Shown here piece by piece: positions 58,996 through 64,000 of a stretch of DNA of 64,000 nucleotides. Position 1 is the first letter of the stretch, and every line of letters begins with the position of its first letter. The position numbers and the translations under genes were made by a program. Where the stretch lies: the NCBI GenBank assembly GCA_014529385.2, contig CM043961.1:16658478-16722477 (forward strand), written 5' to 3'. This DNA comes from Adiantum capillus-veneris. Lineage: Eukaryota > Streptophyta > Polypodiopsida > Polypodiales > Pteridaceae. Under the pieces are notes generated by a model. It was not told the DNA's origin. It saw only the letters and a list, made by a program, of their open reading frames with translations, and did no database searches.

Positions 58996-59509
58996 GAGAC
59001 CTAAACTAGAAAAAACACGAGCGTCTTGTGTAATTTTCCTTTAACTTCCTCTAGGTTCGCCTAGAGTTCAAAAATCTCTTTTAGAAATCGCATAGCTTAA
59101 GATTGTCGTCTTTTGCTGTGTAGAGGTAGCTTGGAAGTAGTCGTACTTGCTGAGTACCTTTAGGACTGTAGGATTGTAGATTTAGATTAGGATTTGGAGA
59201 ATGATTGGTAGACGAAACAAGTCTTAAGATCAAGACTCTGAAAAACATTAAAAACATAAGAAAACGAGTGTTTGTGGTACTTTCTACAACCCCATGGCAT
59301 GAGAAACTAGGAGTAGGGTAAGTAGAATCCGAAGTGGATTTCATAGCATTGCTCTCTCTGAAAGAATCAAGTGTGAGTTGTTATGTAAAGTTACAGAATT
59401 CTAGGTCTACGGCTAGAAATAGCACGAAAAGACTCGAATTCACTCAATCCAACTGGGGAGTAAGCCTAGGAGTTGTCCAAACCAGTGGGTAAGCTCAAGG
59501 ACACTTTGA

Positions 59510-60570
59510 GGTAAAAATTTCAAGAAGTTGACCAAAACTCAGATTAATTACTTTTTCTTGACTTTTTAGTCCAAATTAAGTTTTGACTTGATTTATAGGC
59601 TAAAAACACATCATAAAAGGATGTTCCTTGAGAAAATTTCAAAAAAAGTGCTCATTTTCAAGCCTCAAGTTAATAATCACGATTATTAACTTTCTGCTCT
59701 AAATTAGCCAAGACTCATATCATTGACTCATTGCATGTGTACAAACAACTTTTGTAAAAGCCCAAGAGATTTGGATCACTAAACTAGCAAAAAACTGGGT
59801 GAAAACTAAAGTTTGTACTGACTTTTTGAATATTGAGTGTGAATTGAGGAAAAATTTATCCAAACTTGTTGAAAATTGATTCATAGGGATGTGATAAACA
59901 TGTGTATATGCTCAGTTGACCAAAAACTTGCAAAAATTTGACAAAAGTAAATAATCGTGATTATTTACATCTACCTTGTTTTTGAACTTTTTTGACCAAG
60001 TTGGCATACCACTAGCTTTACCATGTTGTAATAAGTCCACAAACCAAATTTGGTAAGATTTGGATCACTGGGGTGAAAACTGTGGCAAAAATTGCAAAGT
60101 TAGTCTGCGGACAGATAATTGATGACCATTTGACCAAAAATTGTCCAAACTTGATGAAAATTGGCTAGTGACCTTAACATAAGGTGCTTAACAGATCTGT
60201 GTCAAAGTTAGGACAAAAATTTGCAAAAAATTGTCAAGAGTAAATAATCACGATTATTTATAGTTGCTTCAAAACTTGGTGATTTTGCAAATTTGAGTAT
60301 ACCACAAGGCCAAGCACATCAATTAGACTCCACAAATCAATTTTGGTGAAATTTGGACCACAAAAGTGAGACTTAAGCCAGATTCTCGAAATCAGAGTCT
60401 GCGAACACGGAACAGTGGGTAAACTTGATCAAATTTTGTCCAAACTTGTTGAAACTTGCCCAAGGGCTTTAACAAGTTGTATACTTGCCAAACCAATCCA
60501 GAAAATGCAAAAAAGTGACAAAAGTAAATAATCGTAATTATTTACTTCTGCTATCCAGAGACTTCAAATT
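59510..60570 (+). repeat. Leader tandem repeat (~285 bp, four units) with a palindrome in each
   Basis: Four diverged units, each ending in a palindrome: 59669-59690 (arms GTTAATAATC/GATTATTAAC), 59947-59968 (arms GTAAATAATC/GATTATTTAC), 60241-60260 (9-base arms) and 60524-60545 (one mismatch). Centres are 278, 293 and 284 apart. Units also share GTCCAAACTTGTTGAAAATTG (near 59868, 60142 and 60438), CACAAACCAAATTTGGTAAG-like and AAAAATTTG-CAAAAG blocks. It lies between the primer site and gag, where packaging or dimerisation signals of retroelement RNA usually sit. Confidence 0.7.
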
Positions 60571-61052
60571 TGACTTTTGGGCTTATATAGTGTTAAACCA
60601 GCATAAAATAAGGCCATAGGGAAATTTTGGATTCAATCGGATCAAAATTGGTACAGATACACTCAGTTTACAGATTGTAGATTAAACCTTTGATTTTGTT
60701 AAGCTGAATCTGAAAGTCAAAATTCCGACTTCCATAGCACGAATTGAATTGAAATACAGAGACCAATCACTGGAGTTCTCAAGATCTCTACTACTGTCCT
60801 TATAGAAAAATAGCTAATTTGACAACTTTTGTACAGGAATCAAGTTGCAGACGAGGAATCAGTGGCTTGACAGAAAGTTGCAATTGAGTCAAGTGGGAAT
60901 TGATGACAAGTCAATCTAAGGTGAGTACTCAAACCAGGGCTTCATAAGTATATATGAACCTTAGATCCGGTCGTGTAATAGGAAATTAAGGCCTATTTGG
61001 AGAAAACGCCAGTAGAGTATCCACTGAAGAAAGCGTAAATCAAGGCAATTCC

Positions 61053-61556
61053 TTGCACACAATTCCTGAAGAAGTCTCGGACACTTTCTCAGATTCAACA
61101 TCCGAAATGTCTTCTTACTCGACTCACTCTAAAACCGAAATGACAATGCGCTATAAGCATATACTCTCTTTTTACAAGACTAGTCGTCATGGAGCCCAAA
61201 TTTACTTGGATCCTAACGAAGAGTATGCTATTCGCACTGATGATCATGGTATTGAGTTCGAAGAAGAAGTTAGGTCCAACAAACAAGGAAAAATGTACAT
61301 GGATCGAAACGGAACTCAATATGTACAAGTTGAAAATCTTGATATGATAGACAAATGGGGCTTAGAAGTAAACAGTATAATCCGAGATATGTCAGCAAAA
61401 GAAGGACCACCGACTTTGGAATTCGAGGGATACGATCAAGTAGACTTGAAGCCTTTGAAACGGCTTAGTACGGATAATCCTAGGATCAGAGTCTATTGCT
61501 GGGAAGATAGAAACATTAAAGATCTTTTGTGGACGTCTCATGCTAGACTAGGGTAA
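61053..61556 (+). pseudogene. Element E: N-terminal gag-region frame
   Basis: About 167 codons, open from at least 61053 to a TAA at 61554-61556. No ATG is obvious at the left edge, so the true start may be upstream. Acidic and hydrophilic (SDTFSDSTSEMSSYSTHSK; FEEEVRSNKQGKMYMDRNG). I do not recognise a domain. It is in a different frame from the Gag core that follows at 61723, with a decayed join between them. Confidence 0.5.
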
Positions 61557-61722
61557 TTAACGGCCATGAAGATCATCTATATCTTCAAATATCAAAGATA
61601 AGGGATCTGCGGAACTACCAACTTACTTGTTTAGAGATTGTTATAACAACAACTTTGTTATGATGACTCTTGAGGAGGTAGAACAAATCAAATACCAGGG
61701 GTAGTCCATACGGGATTGGATA

Positions 61723-63281
61723 TTGGGTCAAGGACCTAAAACCACTCCAAGAGACGAACATCGTGAGAGATCATCTGAGAGTAATGTAAAGAAACCAAAA
61801 ACCACCTCATCACGTAGAAAAACAGGTGACACTAAGGCCAGCCCAGGGCTACATGAGTCACTATTTTTGAGAGACTGGTTTGAAGGACTTGGAACAGGAC
61901 CAACTCCCATAAAACTTGGAGTTGAACCAAATAGACGTGTCAGACCAGCTGATTTTCAAAAATGGGTCAGAAAATACAGTGGATCATGGGATCCATATGA
62001 CCACTTAGCAAGCTTCAAGAAAGTGCTAAGAGAAGAGCGTATATTCGGTTTCCATACTCAATTCGAAGGGTTTGGAATGACATCATAAGGAAAATCTTTG
62101 ACATGGTTCCAAAACATTCCACCAATGTCAATCATGGATTTGAATACATTAGCTCAAGGATTTGTAGCTGCTTGTTCTAAAACAGGGATTAAACATAATA
62201 TGGTAGCTCAAATCTACATCTTCAAATAGAAACATGGTAAGTCTGTTAGGGACTTTGCAACTCGAATGAAACAATACATTGCCAGATGCCCAGAGATGGA
62301 GATACATGCCGAGGAGAGACTTGTCTCATTGTTTCTAGAGGGACTTCTAAACAAAGAACTTCATGCTATACTCTATAGTAAAAAGCATACAACCTTAGAG
62401 ACGTGTGTGTCTGATGCTATCGACCTAGGAAACAATTGTGAGATATTTAATGAAAAGGATGCCCCTAAGGATAACCAAAGCAAGAAGATTGCATCCACAA
62501 AACCATCACAAGTGGGAACGGCTGCTGCGGCACCACTCTCAGCCATAGAAGAATGCTAAAAAGGATGAATGACATGATGAACAATATGCAAAAAGCACCT
62601 ATGAGAGGACCAGGACAGAGGATATCCCCACAAGGACAACCAATTAGGCCACAAAAAAGGTGTATACTCAAGGGTAAATGGACCAACCACGAGAACCACG
62701 AGTGCTACTTCAGACCAAAGTATGATGGGAATGTTCAGTATGTGCCCATGAGACCACAAGGACAACCCATGTACAGATATCAACCTAATATGGCTCAAGT
62801 TCAAAGACCACCAATGGGTATGGAGAGACCTCAACCTATGTTGGGACAACAATCTCCTTATCCAGGACATAATGTGGTTCCTATAAAGTACATGCACTCA
62901 GAAGGAGTTATAGATGAACAAGCATTAGTGCCTGTTACACCCTATGCAGAGCCTAGTCCATCTGCAGTAATGGTAGAGGGAGATTGGTATAATCCACATC
63001 CACCACCAATGGAGGAAACCAGTACTTATGCTCCACCAGAGCTCGCACCTATGTATTATGTAGCTAATCAAGGTGTCAGACCTCCTATGGGAAGACCCAT
63101 GATGAAGCCTAGAATAGGAACCTATCATAATTGTGGTGCTGATGACCATTGGAAGAACAAATGTCCAGAGCCTGACAAAAACCTCAAACCGATTGAATCC
63201 TATTGCATACAATGTTGCAAAAAGGGAAGACACTTTCCGAAAGATTGTCCTAAGAATCCTTTGAACAAGGGAAAACTGTAG
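61723..63281 (+). pseudogene. Element E Gag core and nucleocapsid, broken
   Basis: The frame from 61723 gives the retrotransposon Gag core: FQKWVRKYSGSWDPYDHLASFKK, then SLTWFQNIPPMSIMDLNTLAQGF, then SVRDFATRMKQYIARCP and LVSLFLEGLLNKEL. TAA 62086-62088 and TAG 62227-62229 interrupt it, with the same frame open on both sides. A one-base loss near 62556 shifts the frame into a Pro/Met/Gln-rich linker (62600-63100). The nucleocapsid part has two knuckles: YHNCGADDHWKNKC, where Tyr replaces the first Cys, and CIQCCKKGRHFPKDC, with one extra residue before His. A TAG follows at 63279-63281. Confidence 0.8.
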
Positions 63282-64000
63282 TCAACGTAGTCCAAGTGAT
63301 GCCTAGTAGCTCATCAGAGAGTAAACCGATTGTTCCAATCAAGGTAATCACTAGAGCCCAAGCAAAGAAAAAGAAACACAATTCCTCTGATGATTCGGAG
63401 AACACAAAAGTTTCTTCTCAAAGAATCAAAAGGAGCAAAAGCAAGCAAAAATTTTAGTGCAGGACAAGTTGAAAGAAACTAGCAGTGAATTTAAGGAAAC
63501 AACCGTGAAACCTGGAGGATCCATTCTGGTTGATAAAATTTTTGAGCCTATCAATGCCGCCTTGGAAGCCTACCAAGCAAGACTTAAAGCGGGCCAAAAC
63601 ATGAAAAAAAAATAGAAAAACTATCCATCTCCAGACATGGAAGAAGCTAAGCTGGAAGCTTATCAAAATTTGGTAAGAATCACGAAGGAAATGCTCGATA
63701 AACAAAAAACCAAGCTTGAAAGTATTGCAAAACCGGAAGAGCTTGCGGTAGAAGGAAAAAAAGCAAACTCCGATGTGGTGGCAAAACCCCACCTTGAAAC
63801 AAATGAACCAAAGCTCCTGGTGCCGGAGATTGAAGATGCCTTAGACAGAATTCCATTCGTGGAGGAAGACTGACCAGGACACTTACGGGAGAAGGTAAGG
63901 GAGATCAATGATGGGAGCCTAACTTTAAAGTCAGCTCCTATAGAGGAAGTCTGGTTGGATAACCTACCATCTGATATAAACCTGGATATACAATCCTTGT
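63282..64000 (+). pseudogene. Element E gag-protease linker, incomplete
   Basis: Past the stop at 63281 another frame reads VNVVQVMPSSSSESKPIVPI, then VITRAQAKKKK, a basic linker often found just before the protease in plant Ty3/gypsy elements. It ends at a TAG near 63456. A helical, Lys/Glu-rich frame follows at 63637-63873 (EAYQNLVRITKEMLDKQK). The protease active site is not reached before the window ends. Confidence 0.6.

Larger units (their letters stand above)
58054..64000 (+). mobile_element. Ty3/gypsy element E, 5' part (runs off the window)
   Basis: Order on the plus strand: LTR 58054-58970, tRNA-Asp type primer site 58973-58995, a ~2-kb leader with internal repeats, gag with two zinc-knuckle-like motifs, and a gag-protease linker with VITRAQAKKKK (about 63345-63375). 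Protease, RT and integrase lie beyond base 64000. The primer type and gag style fit non-chromovirus plant lineages such as Athila or Tat; the RT needed to decide is outside the window. Gag has stops and frameshifts, so this copy is not functional as it stands. Confidence 0.82.

Overview
The window looks like nuclear DNA from a land plant with a large, repeat-rich genome. It holds plant-type LTR retrotransposons (a chromodomain-bearing Ty3/gypsy family, a Tat-like Ty3/gypsy element with two RNase H domains, and a Ty1/copia element), an L1-type LINE, a possible Penelope-like fragment and many long (GA)n and (GT)n arrays. I could support no ordinary host gene in 64 kb. The mix, including the Penelope-like reading, would suit a fern or lycophyte at least as well as a seed plant, but the lineage cannot be fixed from this sequence alone.

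Layout, left to right. 1-4505: broken minus-strand chromovirus copy A, carrying a 1.17-kb TTAA-flanked inverted-repeat element (536-1706). 5587-7854: 5'-truncated LINE. 7862-8812: about five diverged ~180-bp tandem units. 10311-11649 and 13418-14706: two more TTAA/CACTAG elements, the second lying in a decayed LINE ORF1 (14711-15939). 15940-21488: plus-strand chromovirus copy B with its 3' LTR. 21489-22461: dispersed repeats and GA arrays. 22607-23220: possible Penelope-like RT fragment. 23421-28591: complete but decayed copia element with a GTATT target duplication. 28592-33483: repeats, microsatellites and unassigned DNA.

33484-57461 is a three-level nest. The outermost layer is decayed chromovirus copy C. 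A Tat-like element (36365-54513; target duplication GTGC) sits in its integrase region. A young chromovirus (37426-46332; target duplication TTATT; two 1592-bp LTRs with three differences seen) sits in the left LTR of the Tat-like element. The right LTR of the Tat-like element keeps the unoccupied TTATT site, which proves the order. The youngest chromovirus belongs to the same family as the outermost layer and as copies A and B.

58054-64000 is the 5' part of another plus-strand Ty3/gypsy element (E): LTR, tRNA-Asp type primer site, a 2-kb leader with ~285-bp repeats each holding a near-perfect palindrome, and a decayed gag. It runs off the end of the window.

The only reading frames that look recently functional are gag and pol of the inner chromovirus, and these are out of frame by one base. 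All other coding stretches are broken by stops, frameshifts or truncation. Homologies are assigned by motif reading only; no database search was possible.
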